Below are positions 40,983 through 52,609 of a DNA stretch of 64,000 nucleotides, piece by piece. Positions within the stretch are counted from its first letter, which is position 1. Every line of letters begins with the position of its first letter. A model generated the notes under the pieces. The model searched no databases and was not told the origin of the DNA. It worked only from the letters and a program-made list of their open reading frames with translations. Source of the stretch: Devosia sp. LC5 (GTDB lineage Bacteria > Pseudomonadota > Alphaproteobacteria > Rhizobiales > Devosiaceae); assembly GCF_000735585.1 (NCBI RefSeq), contig NZ_JNNO01000011.1, positions 1-64,000 of the forward strand, written 5' to 3'. The position numbers were made by a program, and so were the translations under genes.

Positions 40983-41999
40983 TCAAGCGACGCCGCCCGG
41001 AATGGGGGTCCCCGCCGCCAGCAGCCCCTGATTGGCCAGTTCCGTCCACAGCGCATCCGGAATTTTGGCGTCCCACCACTTGAGAATGCCGTCCAGTTCT
41101 TCGGGCGATTTCGGCCCCGGCAAGACATTGCATACTGCAGGATGTGTCAGCGGGAATTGCAGCGCCGCTGCGGGCAGAGCGACGCCAAAGTCCCGGCAGA
41201 CGGTTTCCAGCGCCTTGACGCGATCGACAATGGCCTGTGGCGCCTTGGCATAATTGAAGGTCGAGCCACCCACCAGAATGCCCGAATTGAACGGGCCGCC
41301 AATAACTACCGAAGCACCGCGCTCCAGGCATGTTGTCATGAAAGGGCTGAGCGAAGTTTGTTCGAGCAGCGTATAGCGCCCGGCGAGCAGGAACACGTCC
41401 CAATCGCCCAGCGCAAAGGCGTCCATCAGCACCTGCCATTCATTGACGCCCAGCCCGATCGCCTTGACCGCGCCGCTGTCGCGCAATTCGCGCAAAGCCC
41501 TGTAGCCGCCGCTTTCCAGCTGCTTCCACAAGGGCTTATTGCCCTCTACGCCATGGGTGGCCGTGCCGATATCGTGCACATAAAGGACATCGACGCCATT
41601 CATCCCCAGCCGCTGCAGGCTGTCCTCATAGGAGCGCATCACGCCGTCATAGGAATAGTCATAGACCTGGTCGAAGGGCAGGGGATTGACCCAGTTATGC
41701 GGCTCGCTCCACCCCATTACCGGCTTGAGCTTGCGGCCCACCTTGGTTGACAGCACCGTGCCGGCCCGGCGCTCACGTAGCACGTCGCCGACCAGATGCT
41801 CGGAGCGGCCATAGCCATATTGGGGTGCCGTATCGACGTAGTTTATCCCCACATCAAGCGCGTGGCTTATAGTTGCCCGCGCCTGGTCGGCCGGCACATC
41901 GGTGAAAATGCCAGCCAGGGACGCGCAGCCGAGGCCCAGCGTGGTGATTTCCAGACCGGTTCTACCGATCTGGCGCTTCTCGATTATGCGTGCCGTCAT
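40983..41999 (-). CDS. Aldo/keto reductase (aldose/fucose dehydrogenase-like)
   Basis: A 338-aa (beta/alpha)8 oxidoreductase using NAD(P)H. Catalytic-region segments: GINYVDTAPQYGYGRSEHLVGDVL (Asp, Tyr), VLSTKVGRKL (Lys), VDVLYVHDIG (His) and the cofactor-binding LPGPKSPEELDGIL. The overall pattern resembles D-threo-aldose 1-dehydrogenases acting on L-fucose or D-arabinose. Codirectional with the downstream AraD1-type gene upstream of it, consistent with sugar catabolism. A GGGAGGGCG site precedes the ATG. Confidence 0.87.
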   Translation of the reverse strand: MTARIIEKRQIGRTGLEITTLGLGCASLAGIFTDVPADQARATISHALDVGINYVDTAPQYGYGRSEHLVGDVLRERRAGTVLSTKVGRKLKPVMGWSEPHNWVNPLPFDQVYDYSYDGVMRSYEDSLQRLGMNGVDVLYVHDIGTATHGVEGNKPLWKQLESGGYRALRELRDSGAVKAIGLGVNEWQVLMDAFALGDWDVFLLAGRYTLLEQTSLSPFMTTCLERGASVVIGGPFNSGILVGGSTFNYAKAPQAIVDRVKALETVCRDFGVALPAAALQFPLTHPAVCNVLPGPKSPEELDGILKWWDAKIPDALWTELANQGLLAAGTPIPGGVA

Positions 42000-42059
42000 G
42001 ACGCCCTCCCAGATGAGGGATAACTGACATGTTAGTTGGCCGCCGTAAAGCCGCGCACC

Positions 42060-43055
42060 CTAGTAGACGTTGCCGACGATCACCGGATGTTCGGCTTCGA
42101 CCCGGATCGGGTTGCGCAGGGCCGCACCGAACTGGGCTTCCTCGATCTCGAAAATATCGTCCGGCTTGGTCGAAATGCCGTCGGCAAAGCTCAGCGTGGC
42201 CGTGCCGAAGCAATGCACGTGGATATCGCCGGGATTGCGGAACAGCTCATATTTGAAGTGGTGATATTCGAGATTGGCGATGGTGTGGCTCATATTGTCC
42301 TCACCAGAGAGGAACGGCTTTTCCCAGACCACCTGGCCATCGCGCCAGATGCGCGACTTGCCCTCGATATGGGCCGGCAGGTCGCCCAGCCGCAGTTCGG
42401 GCCCGAACGAGCAGGCGCGCAGCTTGGAATGGGCCAGATAGAGATAGTTGATCCGCTCGGTCACATGGTCGGAAAATTCGTTGGCCAGTGCAAAGCCAAG
42501 CCGGCGCGGCTGGCCATTGTGATCGATCAGATAGATGCCGGCGATTTCCGGCTCTTCGCCCGCGTCGAGCGCGAAGCTGGGCGAGGGAATGGGGTGGCCG
42601 GGATTGACCACGGTATAGCCATTGCCCTTGTAGAACCATTCCGGCTGCACGCCCTTGGTGCCGTCTTTCGGCTTGCCGTTTTCCAGACCCATGCGGAACA
42701 TCTTCATGGAATCGGTCAGGTTGTCCTCGGTCTTGGTGCCGTTGGACTTGTGCATGGCGTCGCGCGTTGCGGCGGAACCCAGATGGGTCAGGCCGGTACC
42801 GGTGACATAGAGATGGGCCGGATCGGGATGATCCACCGGCGCCAGCAGCCGGCCTTCGGCCAGCAGCGCTGCCTTGTCGACCACTTCGCCCAGCCCTTGC
42901 TGCGCGATCAGCGCGCCAATTCCGGATTGAGCGGCAATGGCCGCCTGGGCCAGACCATAGACGCTGGCGGCGCCATTGACCTGGCGCGTGACATCGCCGT
43001 CCACCGCGCCAACGGCCCGTTCGCCATTGAGATCAAAATACTGGATCAGATTCAT
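42060..43055 (-). CDS. AraD1/GguC-type fumarylacetoacetase-family protein
   Basis: A 331-aa protein resembling the AraD1/GguC family (FAH superfamily fold). Segments include LYVTGTGLTHLGSAATRDAMH, TDSMKMFRMGLENGKP, GVQPEWFYKGNG, LGFALANEFSDHVTERINYLYLAHSKLRACSFGPEL, and HVHCFGTATLSFADG near the end. Such proteins act in L-arabinose or related sugar-acid breakdown. The ATG at 43055 (MNLIQYFDLNGERAVG) has a GGGAGAAAC site. It precedes the aldo/keto reductase on the same strand. Confidence 0.8.
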   Translation of the reverse strand: MNLIQYFDLNGERAVGAVDGDVTRQVNGAASVYGLAQAAIAAQSGIGALIAQQGLGEVVDKAALLAEGRLLAPVDHPDPAHLYVTGTGLTHLGSAATRDAMHKSNGTKTEDNLTDSMKMFRMGLENGKPKDGTKGVQPEWFYKGNGYTVVNPGHPIPSPSFALDAGEEPEIAGIYLIDHNGQPRRLGFALANEFSDHVTERINYLYLAHSKLRACSFGPELRLGDLPAHIEGKSRIWRDGQVVWEKPFLSGEDNMSHTIANLEYHHFKYELFRNPGDIHVHCFGTATLSFADGISTKPDDIFEIEEAQFGAALRNPIRVEAEHPVIVGNVY

Positions 43056-43245
43056 GTGTTTCTCCCGCGGAGCGGCCCGGCGGGCCCGACTGGCAGGCAT
43101 AGAACGCAACAGGGGTACTCTAGGCAAGCCCAAAAATCATACTAATTAAATCTTGCCGCGCCTGCGCCGTGCGTTGGATTGTGCCAAGCCCCTGGCATCT
43201 CTATATCCAGGGCTGCGCCAGGGCGGCGCCGGGGATGACTTTACC

Positions 43246-44364
43246 ATGCTGGATAGCGTCGAAAGCGCGCTCGCGGCGATTGCCGCAGGTGAACTCGTGG
43301 TGGTGGTGGATGATACCGACCGCGAGAACGAGGGCGACCTGATCATGGCAGCCAGCAAGGCGACCCCGGAAAAGATCGCCTTCATGATCCGCCATACCAG
43401 TGGCATCATCTGCGTGCCGATGACGCTCGATCGCGCCGCCGCACTCAATCTCGACCCCATGGTCGCCAACAATATTGATCCGTTCCGCACGGCCTTCACC
43501 GTCACGGTCGATTATCGGGTCGGCATGACGACAGGCATTTCCGCCACCGAGCGAACCGCGACCATTAGGGCGCTGGCGGGCGGCAATGCCCATGCCGGCG
43601 ATTTCATCCGCCCCGGCCATATCTTCCCGCTGCTGGCCCGCGAGGGTGGCGTGCTCGCCCGCTCCGGCCATACCGAGGCGGGGATCGATCTGGCCCGCAT
43701 GGCTGGGCTTGAGCCCGCCGGCGTGCTGGCCGAAGTGGTCAACGACGATGGCAGTGTCAAGCGCCTGCCCGAGCTGATCGCGTTCGCCCAGGAGCACAAC
43801 CTCAAGATCATCTCGATCGAAGATTTGATCTCCTACCGTTTGACACAGGAAAAATTCCTGGCCCGCCAGGCCGTCGTGCCCACCATGGTGGCTGGCCTGC
43901 CGGCCGTGGCCTATGCCTATCAGACCCCGTTCGATCCGGTGCAGCAGGTGGCCCTGGTGCTGGGCGATGTCGAGGGCAAGAGCAACGTGCCCTGCCGCAT
44001 CATTCGCGAGCAGCCCTTGCGCGATTTGCTGGGCCGGGCGGCCGGCGATGCCGATCCGGTCGAACGTGCTGTGGCCGAAATCATCTCCCGCGGCGGCACC
44101 GGCATTGTTCTATTGCTCCGCGGCGCTTCGGCCGGGGACCGCGAGGAGGACAGCCGCCGCACTCCGACCCAGGATGGGCAGGGGGGCGAGCATCACGGCA
44201 GCGCCGTCAAGCGCATGAAAGGCTGGCGTGAGATCGGCGTCGGTTCGCAGATGCTGCGCGATCTCGGCGTCAAATCCATCGCCCTGATGACCACCTCCGG
44301 CCGCCAATATGTTGGCTTGGGCGGCTTCGGCCTCGAAATCGGGGAAACGATTCTGCTCTCCTGA
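43246..44364 (+). CDS. ribB: 3,4-dihydroxy-2-butanone 4-phosphate synthase with degenerate GTP cyclohydrolase II domain
   Basis: A 372-aa protein. The RibB domain (residues 1-205) is intact: VVVVDDTDRENEGDLIMAA, MIRHTSGIICVPM, GISATERTATIRAL, FIRPGHIFPLLA and GHTEAGIDLARMAG. It makes the four-carbon precursor of riboflavin from ribulose 5-phosphate. The C-terminal half follows the GTP cyclohydrolase II fold (QMLRDLGVKSIALMTTSGRQYVGLGGFGLEI) but lacks the zinc-binding Cys-x10-Cys-x-Cys region, so that activity is probably lost. Start at ATG 43246. No FMN riboswitch was recognised upstream. Confidence 0.9.
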   Translation: MLDSVESALAAIAAGELVVVVDDTDRENEGDLIMAASKATPEKIAFMIRHTSGIICVPMTLDRAAALNLDPMVANNIDPFRTAFTVTVDYRVGMTTGISATERTATIRALAGGNAHAGDFIRPGHIFPLLAREGGVLARSGHTEAGIDLARMAGLEPAGVLAEVVNDDGSVKRLPELIAFAQEHNLKIISIEDLISYRLTQEKFLARQAVVPTMVAGLPAVAYAYQTPFDPVQQVALVLGDVEGKSNVPCRIIREQPLRDLLGRAAGDADPVERAVAEIISRGGTGIVLLLRGASAGDREEDSRRTPTQDGQGGEHHGSAVKRMKGWREIGVGSQMLRDLGVKSIALMTTSGRQYVGLGGFGLEIGETILLS

Positions 44365-44403
44365 CGTCCGGCGCTATTTTCTCATTTTGTTCCGGTTCCC
44401 CAC

Positions 44404-44430
44404 TTGACACCTTGGAAACAAAATGAGAAC
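44404..44430 (+). promoter_or_regulatory. recA promoter with LexA-type SOS box
   Basis: TTGACA (44404-44409) is a consensus -35. AAAC-N7-GAAC at 44416-44430 fits the alphaproteobacterial GAAC-N7-GAAC SOS box with one mismatch and would overlap the spacer and -10 region. DNA-damage control of recA by LexA is expected for the group. Confidence 0.6.
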
Positions 44431-44512
44431 AAATAGGGCACATTAAATGGACAGCGACCTGCGGTGCCAACGCGTTGCGCGGCCCCCCAGAGCGTGAAAT
44501 AAGGAGAGAACT

Positions 44513-45583
44513 ATGGCTAGCTCGCCGCTTCGCGTTGTTGAGGGTGGAACGATGGATAAAGACAAGGCACTTGCCGCTGCACTCGGCCAGATCGAGCGCA
44601 GCTTCGGCAAGGGCTCGATCATGCGGCTGGGCGAGGCTGCGTCGATCGAAGTGGAGGCCATCTCTACCGGTTCGCTCGGCCTCGACATCGCCTTGGGCAT
44701 TGGCGGCCTGCCCAAGGGCCGTATCGTCGAGATTTTCGGGCCGGAAAGCTCCGGTAAAACCACGCTGGCGCTGCATGTCATTGCCGAGGCGCAGCGCGCC
44801 GGTGGCATTTGCGCCTTCGTCGATGCGGAACATGCGCTCGATCCGATCTATGCCCGCAAGCTCGGCGTCAATGTCGACGACCTGCTGATTTCCCAGCCCG
44901 ATGCTGGCGAACAGGCCCTCGAAATCACCGACACGCTGGTGCGCTCGGGCGCTATCGATGTGCTGGTGGTCGATTCGGTGGCAGCGCTGACGCCGCGAGC
45001 CGAACTCGAAGGCGAGATGGGCGATTCCCTGCCTGGCCTGCAGGCCCGCCTGATGAGCCAGGCCATGCGCAAGCTGACCTCGTCGATTTCCAAGTCGAAA
45101 TGCCTGGTCATCTTCATCAACCAGATTCGCATGAAGATCGGCGTGATGTACGGTTCGCCCGAAACCACGACGGGCGGTAACGCGCTCAAATTCTATGCTT
45201 CGGTCCGCCTCGACATTCGCCGGATTGGCGCGATCAAGGATCGCGAAGAGATCGTGGGCAACCAGACCCGCGTGAAGGTGGTCAAGAACAAGCTGGCTCC
45301 CCCGTTCCGCCAGGTTGAATTCGACATCATGTATGGCGAAGGCATTTCCAAGACGGGCGAGTTGATCGATCTGGGCGTCAAGTCCGGCATTGTCGAGAAA
45401 TCCGGCGCCTGGTTCTCCTGGGATAGCCAGCGTCTGGGGCAGGGTCGTGAGAATGCGCGCCAGTTCCTCAAGGACAACCCGGACGCGGCAGCGACCATCG
45501 AACGCGGCGTGCGCGAAAGCTCGGGCCTGCTGGGCGAAGTGCTGCTGGTTTCGGGTGGCGACGAAGAAACCACCGACGAATAG
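44513..45583 (+). CDS. recA: Recombinase RecA
   Basis: A 356-aa recombination and SOS co-protease protein. It shows Walker [10 protein letters not shown] (about residues 76-84), [28 protein letters not shown], Walker [23 protein letters not shown], loop L1/L2 regions ([28 protein letters not shown]) and an acidic C-terminus (GGDEETTDE). The start giving [11 protein letters not shown] or the internal [11 protein letters not shown] are both possible; the ribosome-binding site (AAGGAGAG) favours the first. Confidence 0.97.
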   Translation: MASSPLRVVEGGTMDKDKALAAALGQIERSFGKGSIMRLGEAASIEVEAISTGSLGLDIALGIGGLPKGRIVEIFGPESSGKTTLALHVIAEAQRAGGICAFVDAEHALDPIYARKLGVNVDDLLISQPDAGEQALEITDTLVRSGAIDVLVVDSVAALTPRAELEGEMGDSLPGLQARLMSQAMRKLTSSISKSKCLVIFINQIRMKIGVMYGSPETTTGGNALKFYASVRLDIRRIGAIKDREEIVGNQTRVKVVKNKLAPPFRQVEFDIMYGEGISKTGELIDLGVKSGIVEKSGAWFSWDSQRLGQGRENARQFLKDNPDAAATIERGVRESSGLLGEVLLVSGGDEETTDE

Positions 45584-45608
45584 TCATTCTACCCTTGCAA
45601 GGTATTCG

Positions 45609-45645
45609 GGAGGTGGCGCGAAAGCGCTGCCTCCTTTGTTTTTTC
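45609..45645 (+). terminator. Terminator of recA
   Basis: An 11-bp stem GGAGGTGGCGC/GCGCTGCCTCC with a GAAA loop, followed by TTTGTTTTTTC. Confidence 0.88.
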
Positions 45646-45767
45646 GGCCACGATTGACCGCTCCAGATGCCCTCTTGCTGCCGCAATGCTGGACAGAGGC
45701 GTAAACCCCGCGATAGAAAGCCCGCGACCTTCTGCGGCGCCTGCGCCATTCCGATGAAAGCCTGTTG

Positions 45768-48413
<2,646 letters not shown>

Positions 48414-48421
48414 GAAGCCAA

Positions 48422-48457
48422 GACCTTATCCTGAGCTTGTCGAAGGATGAGGTCTTT
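48422..48457. repeat. Palindromic REP-like repeat, family A (half copy)
   Basis: GACCTTATCCTGAGCTTGTC followed by GAAGGATGAGGTC folds as a hairpin followed by TTT. It may serve as terminator between alaS and the convergent EamA gene. Confidence 0.65.
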
Positions 48458-48466
48458 GCGCCTCCG

Positions 48467-49351
48467 CTAAAGCCCGGTGCGGAAGAAGAACAGCCGCGGC
48501 TTCCAGACGATCTTGATCTTGTCGGTCAGCACATTGGCAAGGCCGGCCGTCAGCACGATGACGAGGCCCACAATGGCCACCCAGTCGGGGTATTCGCCGA
48601 AAAACGCCGCGCCGAACACGATGGCCCAAATCAACTGGCTATATTGCACCGGCGCCAGCAGATTGGCCGGCGATCGCTTCGCCGCCGAAATCAACAACAG
48701 CCCACCAGTGCCGCCCATCAGGCCGATGCTGACAAACACCGCCAATTGCTCCAGTGACGGCAGCACGAAAAAAGGGATCATCAGCAACCCGTTGAACAAG
48801 CCGGAATAGATCACCTGCAGGCCCACCAGGCTCACCCGCCGCTCGCGCGGCGCCACATGCCGCAGGATGATGGTGGTCACGCCGCCGAAAAACACGCTGC
48901 AGAAAATCGCCAGATGCCCCAATTGCAGCTCGCGCACACCGGGGCGGATTACCAGCACGACGCCCAGAAAGCTGATGATCAGCAGCAGCCAGCGATGCAC
49001 CGCCACATGTTCCTTGAGCACCAGCACGCCCAGCAGCGTCACCATGATCGGGGTGAGGAAGCCGACGGCATAGACGTCGGCAAAAGGAATGTGGGTAAAG
49101 GCATACATGACGCAGGCGGTGCCCGCGATTGCCGTAGCGCAGCGCAAATGCACCAGCCACGGGTGCTTGAGCTTATAAAGGTCGCGCCACCGCTCGCCCC
49201 GCTTGGTCAGCATGGCGGGAATGATCGAAAAACTGGTGGTAAAGAACGCGATCTCGAAGACCGACATGGCCGGGCCGGTTGCCTTGATCAGGGCGTCGGC
49301 CATTGAAAAGCTGGCATAGGCCAAAAAGGCCAGAATGACGCCGACCGGCAT
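48467..49351 (-). CDS. EamA/DMT-family transporter 1
   Basis: A 294-aa drug/metabolite-superfamily exporter with ten hydrophobic helices and two EamA repeats: PVGVILAFLAYASFSMADALIKATG in the first, LGHLAIFCSVFFGGVTTIILRHVAP in the second, and LLISAAKRSPANLLAPVQYSQLIWAIVFGAAFFGEYPD near the end. The start is taken at MPVGVIL (49351); a long upstream extension lacks similarity. Substrate unknown. It is a tandem paralogue of the next gene. Confidence 0.88.
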   Translation of the reverse strand: MPVGVILAFLAYASFSMADALIKATGPAMSVFEIAFFTTSFSIIPAMLTKRGERWRDLYKLKHPWLVHLRCATAIAGTACVMYAFTHIPFADVYAVGFLTPIMVTLLGVLVLKEHVAVHRWLLLIISFLGVVLVIRPGVRELQLGHLAIFCSVFFGGVTTIILRHVAPRERRVSLVGLQVIYSGLFNGLLMIPFFVLPSLEQLAVFVSIGLMGGTGGLLLISAAKRSPANLLAPVQYSQLIWAIVFGAAFFGEYPDWVAIVGLVIVLTAGLANVLTDKIKIVWKPRLFFFRTGL

Positions 49352-49445
49352 CGCAATATCCAAAATATGAAGAGGACTCGGGGAAACCGATCTACCATAC
49401 GAGTTCGCTGCGATGCCGTCGATTGGCTGGGGCCGGGCAAAGGCG

Positions 49446-50375
49446 CTAAATTTCGGGTCCCTGCACCTCGGTAATATTGGTCTTGGGGCCGGGACGGGCG
49501 CGGTATTCGGCAAAGCGGCCGGCAATGCGGGCGCGGGCGCCATCGAGGAACACATTGACCAGCCCGCTGAGGATCACCACGGCGAGTCCCGCATAGGCGA
49601 GCAGATCGGGATGCTCGGCATAGAAATAGGCGCCCAGCCCGATGGCCCAGACGATCTGCACATATTGCACCGGGGCGACCTGGCTGGCCGGGGCATTGCG
49701 GGTGGCGGCAATCAGCAGGATATGGCCCATGCCGATAAAGCTGCCGCTAGCGAGCAGCAGGGCAAATTGCTGCCAGTTCGGCACGATGAAGCTGGGCGCC
49801 ATCAGAACGGCATTGACCGCCAGCAGATACAGCGCGGGCAGGGCGATCAGGCTGACACGTTTCTCCGCGCTCGCCACGATGCGCAGCACGGTGGTGGTGG
49901 TCGCGCCGAAAAAGGCACAACCCAGCGCCGCGAGATGCCCCAGTTCCAGCTCGCGAAAGCCGGGCCGCACCACCAGCATGACGCCGGCAAAACCGGCCAG
50001 CAACATGGTCCAGCGCATGGCGTGGACACGTTCCTTGAGCAGCAGCACCGACATGGCCGTGATGAACAGGGGCATCATGAAGACCAGCGAATAGGTCTCG
50101 GCAAAGGGGATGGTGACGAAGGCGAAGGTGACCAGCGATGAGGACGCCACGCCGCTGAATGAGCGCAGATGCACCAGGCCGGGATGCTTGAGCCGGAAAC
50201 TGTCGCGCCAGCGCTCCCCCCTGGGCTTGGCGAACATGGCCGGAATCAGCGAGAACAGGGCGATGAAAAAGCCGATCTCGAACACGCTGAGCGTCTGCCC
50301 GAAACCCTTGATGATCGCGTCGCCGCAGGCATAGATCGAATAGGCGGCAATCGCGTAAAGCACGCCGATCGGCAT
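49446..50375 (-). CDS. EamA/DMT-family transporter 2
   Basis: A 309-aa paralogue of the preceding transporter with the same layout: MPIGVLYAIAAYSIYACGDAIIKGFG, FAFVTIPFAETYSLVFMMPLFITAMSVLLLKE, VMLVVRPGFRELELGHLAALGCAFFGA and QVAPVQYVQIVWAIGLGAYFYAEHPDLLAY. A polar C-terminal tail (ARIAGRFAEYRARPGPK) is unique to this copy. The similar start leaders and shared motifs indicate a local duplication with divergence. Confidence 0.88.
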   Translation of the reverse strand: MPIGVLYAIAAYSIYACGDAIIKGFGQTLSVFEIGFFIALFSLIPAMFAKPRGERWRDSFRLKHPGLVHLRSFSGVASSSLVTFAFVTIPFAETYSLVFMMPLFITAMSVLLLKERVHAMRWTMLLAGFAGVMLVVRPGFRELELGHLAALGCAFFGATTTTVLRIVASAEKRVSLIALPALYLLAVNAVLMAPSFIVPNWQQFALLLASGSFIGMGHILLIAATRNAPASQVAPVQYVQIVWAIGLGAYFYAEHPDLLAYAGLAVVILSGLVNVFLDGARARIAGRFAEYRARPGPKTNITEVQGPEI

Positions 50376-50459
50376 GATAAATCCAAAAAAATCGAGGGCA
50401 GGCAGGAGTATGACCTTAAGGCCGCTCCATGCCTGCGTCGATGGGCATTATGCCGGCAA

Positions 50460-51194
50460 TCAGTCGTCGAGCGAAATGTCCCCGCCACTCGATGAGTCGA
50501 AATCGGTCTGGGCAGGATTGCCCTCCACGTCGATATCGCCGCCGCTTGAGGCTTCAGCTTTGACGCTTTGGGTGGCATGCACGGCAATGTCGGCCCCGCT
50601 GGAGGCGCCGGCGGTGGCTGTGGCACAGACGAGGTCGCCGGCATCGATCCCCGAGCCGCTGGAGGCCTCGGCGCCAATGGTATTGCAAGTGCCGGAGAGA
50701 TCGATATTGGCGCCGCTCGATGCGCCGGCGCGCAACGCGCCAAAGGCGGCGCCGGTCAGCTTGATGTCGGCGCCGCTGGAGGCCTCGAGATCAAGCTGGT
50801 CGGATTCGAGGCCCGTGCCGCGCACATCTGCGCCGGAGCTGGCAGAAATGCCCGAGATGGCGGGCAGGGCGATGTTGATGGTTACGGCATTGCCATTGTT
50901 GAGCAGCATGCCGACGAGCCCGCCGCTGATGATGAAATCGAGGAAGTCCTGATCGAGACGGGCGGTGAGTACGCCATCGGCGACTGCGAGTTCGAGATTG
51001 TTGAGGGCGTCGGCGCTGCCCGATTCGGCGCGGACGGCGAAGTTGTCGCCAATGGTGACGACGGTATCGAGCCCGGTGGCGATATCGATGCGGTCGAAAT
51101 TGTTCAGCGCGAAATCGCGGCTTTCCGCCTTGGCCGCACCTCCGAATGTCAATCCAATCGCCGTGGCGAGTGCAAGTGTGGCAATGGTCCGCAT
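50460..51194 (-). CDS. GIN domain (DUF2807) secreted protein
   Basis: A 244-aa exported protein: signal peptide MRTIATLALATAIGLTFGGAAKA, then NFDRIDIATGLDTVVTIGDNFAVRAES and a beta-helical run of short repeats, GISASSGADVRG, LDLEASSGADIKLTG, LRAGASSGANIDLSG, IGAEASSGSGIDAGD, ATAGASSGADIAV, VKAEASSGGDIDVEG. This is the auto-transporter-adhesin head GIN (DUF2807) type, predicted as a right-handed beta solenoid. Function unknown; probably periplasmic or surface-associated. Confidence 0.82.
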   Translation of the reverse strand: MRTIATLALATAIGLTFGGAAKAESRDFALNNFDRIDIATGLDTVVTIGDNFAVRAESGSADALNNLELAVADGVLTARLDQDFLDFIISGGLVGMLLNNGNAVTINIALPAISGISASSGADVRGTGLESDQLDLEASSGADIKLTGAAFGALRAGASSGANIDLSGTCNTIGAEASSGSGIDAGDLVCATATAGASSGADIAVHATQSVKAEASSGGDIDVEGNPAQTDFDSSSGGDISLDD

Positions 51195-51299
51195 AGTCTT
51201 CGCTCCCTCGTTGACTGCCTGGCATATGGTAGTTGGCGGCGGTCGCTCAAGAGAGCTTGGCGATATAAAGGGGCCGGAGCATGGCTCCGGCCCGCTGTC

Positions 51300-52418
51300 C
51301 TAGAACGATGCCTTGGCGCTGAAGCTGAAGGCCAGGACGCTGCCGGTATCCCAGGTTTCGCCCAGCGCATTGGTTCCCGCTTCGATCATGGAATAGGACA
51401 CGCCGCCGGACAGCTCGAAATTTTCGCTCGGCTTGTAAGCGGCGCCCAGGTTGGCGCCCCAGCGATCGGCCTGTGTGCCATTGGCCAGGATTCCGGCGCC
51501 GTTTTGGCGCGATGTGCCCTTGTCCCAGGTGAGGCCGGCGAGGATTGTCAGGTCCTCGGTCAGTTGGTGCCCAACACCGGCCGATACAGTCCAGCCGTCC
51601 TCGTAATTGAGCACCGTGGTCAAGGTGGGCCCGGGCGTGGTTACGGTCAATGCGTCGACCACCGACCAGTCCACCCACTTGATCCCGCCCAGCACCAGCC
51701 AGCCGGGCGCAATTCCGCTCTGCGCCTTGACTTCAAGTGTCTGGGGCGTGGTGACGCTGGCGGCCGCAGGCAGGCCTGCGGCGAATGTGCCGGACAGATC
51801 GTAATCGATGGCGGCGTTGTAGATGGCACTGACGCGCAGGGCAATTTCGGGCACTTCATAGGCCGCGCCGATGCGCCAGCCAAAGCCGTTCCCATCCAGC
51901 TCGACCGGGAGCGTTCCCAGGGTCGGGCCGGGCAGCAGGGCCGGAACCAGTGCTTCATAATTAAGAGTTTGCGCCGAGATGCCGCCGATAATGCTGAGGC
52001 TCCCTGGGCCGACAGCAAAACCGTAGGCGCAGGTCAGGCCGAGATCGTTGGACCAGATGCGTTCGCGGGCCGACTGGGCTGTGGCGGCAGCATAGGTCAG
52101 CAGACGATCCGTGCCCGAACCCCATGGGTTTTGGGCCGAAACCAGGCAGGAGCCGTTCTCGATCAGATCCGCCTTGGCGGCGAAATTGTAATAGGTGCGG
52201 TTGGACGATGTGGCGATCGTGCCCAGGGCAGGCGCCGCAAGACTGGTAATGTCATGGTTGATAATGACACGGGTTACGGTGCCCTTGCCGACATAAGTGC
52301 CGGGATCGAACAGCAAATCCCAATTATAGCCATTGGCTTCGAGGCCCCCGGCATGGGCCGCCCCCATGCTCGATGAGGCAACCAGTGCTGCCAGCGCGGT
52401 GCTGCGAATGCTTGGCAT
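51300..52418 (-). CDS. OmpP1/FadL-family outer membrane protein
   Basis: A 372-aa beta-barrel precursor. The signal peptide MPSIRSTALAALVASSSMGAAHA is followed by GGLEANGYNWDLLFDPGTY and alternating beta strands, e.g. FGWRIGAAYEVPEIALRVSAIYNAAIDYDLSG, WLVLGGIKWVDWSVVDALTV, WTVSAGVGHQLTEDLTILAGLTWDKGTSR and WGANLGAAYKPSENFELSGGVSYS. It ends in the C-terminal phenylalanine (SAKASF) read by the BAM machinery. The pattern suggests the FadL group, which takes up long-chain fatty acids or other hydrophobics. The start has GGGAGGATT. A GACGTTAACGTC palindrome lies upstream. Confidence 0.82.
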   Translation of the reverse strand: MPSIRSTALAALVASSSMGAAHAGGLEANGYNWDLLFDPGTYVGKGTVTRVIINHDITSLAAPALGTIATSSNRTYYNFAAKADLIENGSCLVSAQNPWGSGTDRLLTYAAATAQSARERIWSNDLGLTCAYGFAVGPGSLSIIGGISAQTLNYEALVPALLPGPTLGTLPVELDGNGFGWRIGAAYEVPEIALRVSAIYNAAIDYDLSGTFAAGLPAAASVTTPQTLEVKAQSGIAPGWLVLGGIKWVDWSVVDALTVTTPGPTLTTVLNYEDGWTVSAGVGHQLTEDLTILAGLTWDKGTSRQNGAGILANGTQADRWGANLGAAYKPSENFELSGGVSYSMIEAGTNALGETWDTGSVLAFSFSAKASF

Positions 52419-52488
52419 GTAGAATCCTCCCAGATTTAGAAGCGGCATATTTTCGCCGCCTCGCCCGTCGGGCCGTTTGCCGGCCACG

Positions 52489-52504
52489 TTGACGTTAACG
52501 TCTA
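52489..52504. promoter_or_regulatory. TTGACGTTAACGTC palindrome upstream of the FadL-like gene
   Basis: GACGTTAACGTC (52491-52502) is a perfect 12-bp palindrome in the context TTGACGTTAACGTCTA, 71 bp before the start codon. It resembles sites of the LiuR/FadR-type regulators of branched-chain and fatty-acid degradation in proteobacteria, which fits the predicted substrate of the porin. Confidence 0.55.
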
Positions 52505-52609
52505 GTAGGTCCTGTTTGCGGCAAGCCGTCAACGGCCCCTTTGCCGGATTAAGACGAAAGTGTGTCACTGGCGCACAGGTGCAACAGTGCGTACGGGAGC
52601 GGCACAAAC

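Noticed and set aside
50568..52376. A 602-aa open frame running across the GIN and FadL-like genes on the opposite strand
   Set aside because: It crosses two well-supported genes and the gap between them with low-complexity composition; it is a shadow frame.
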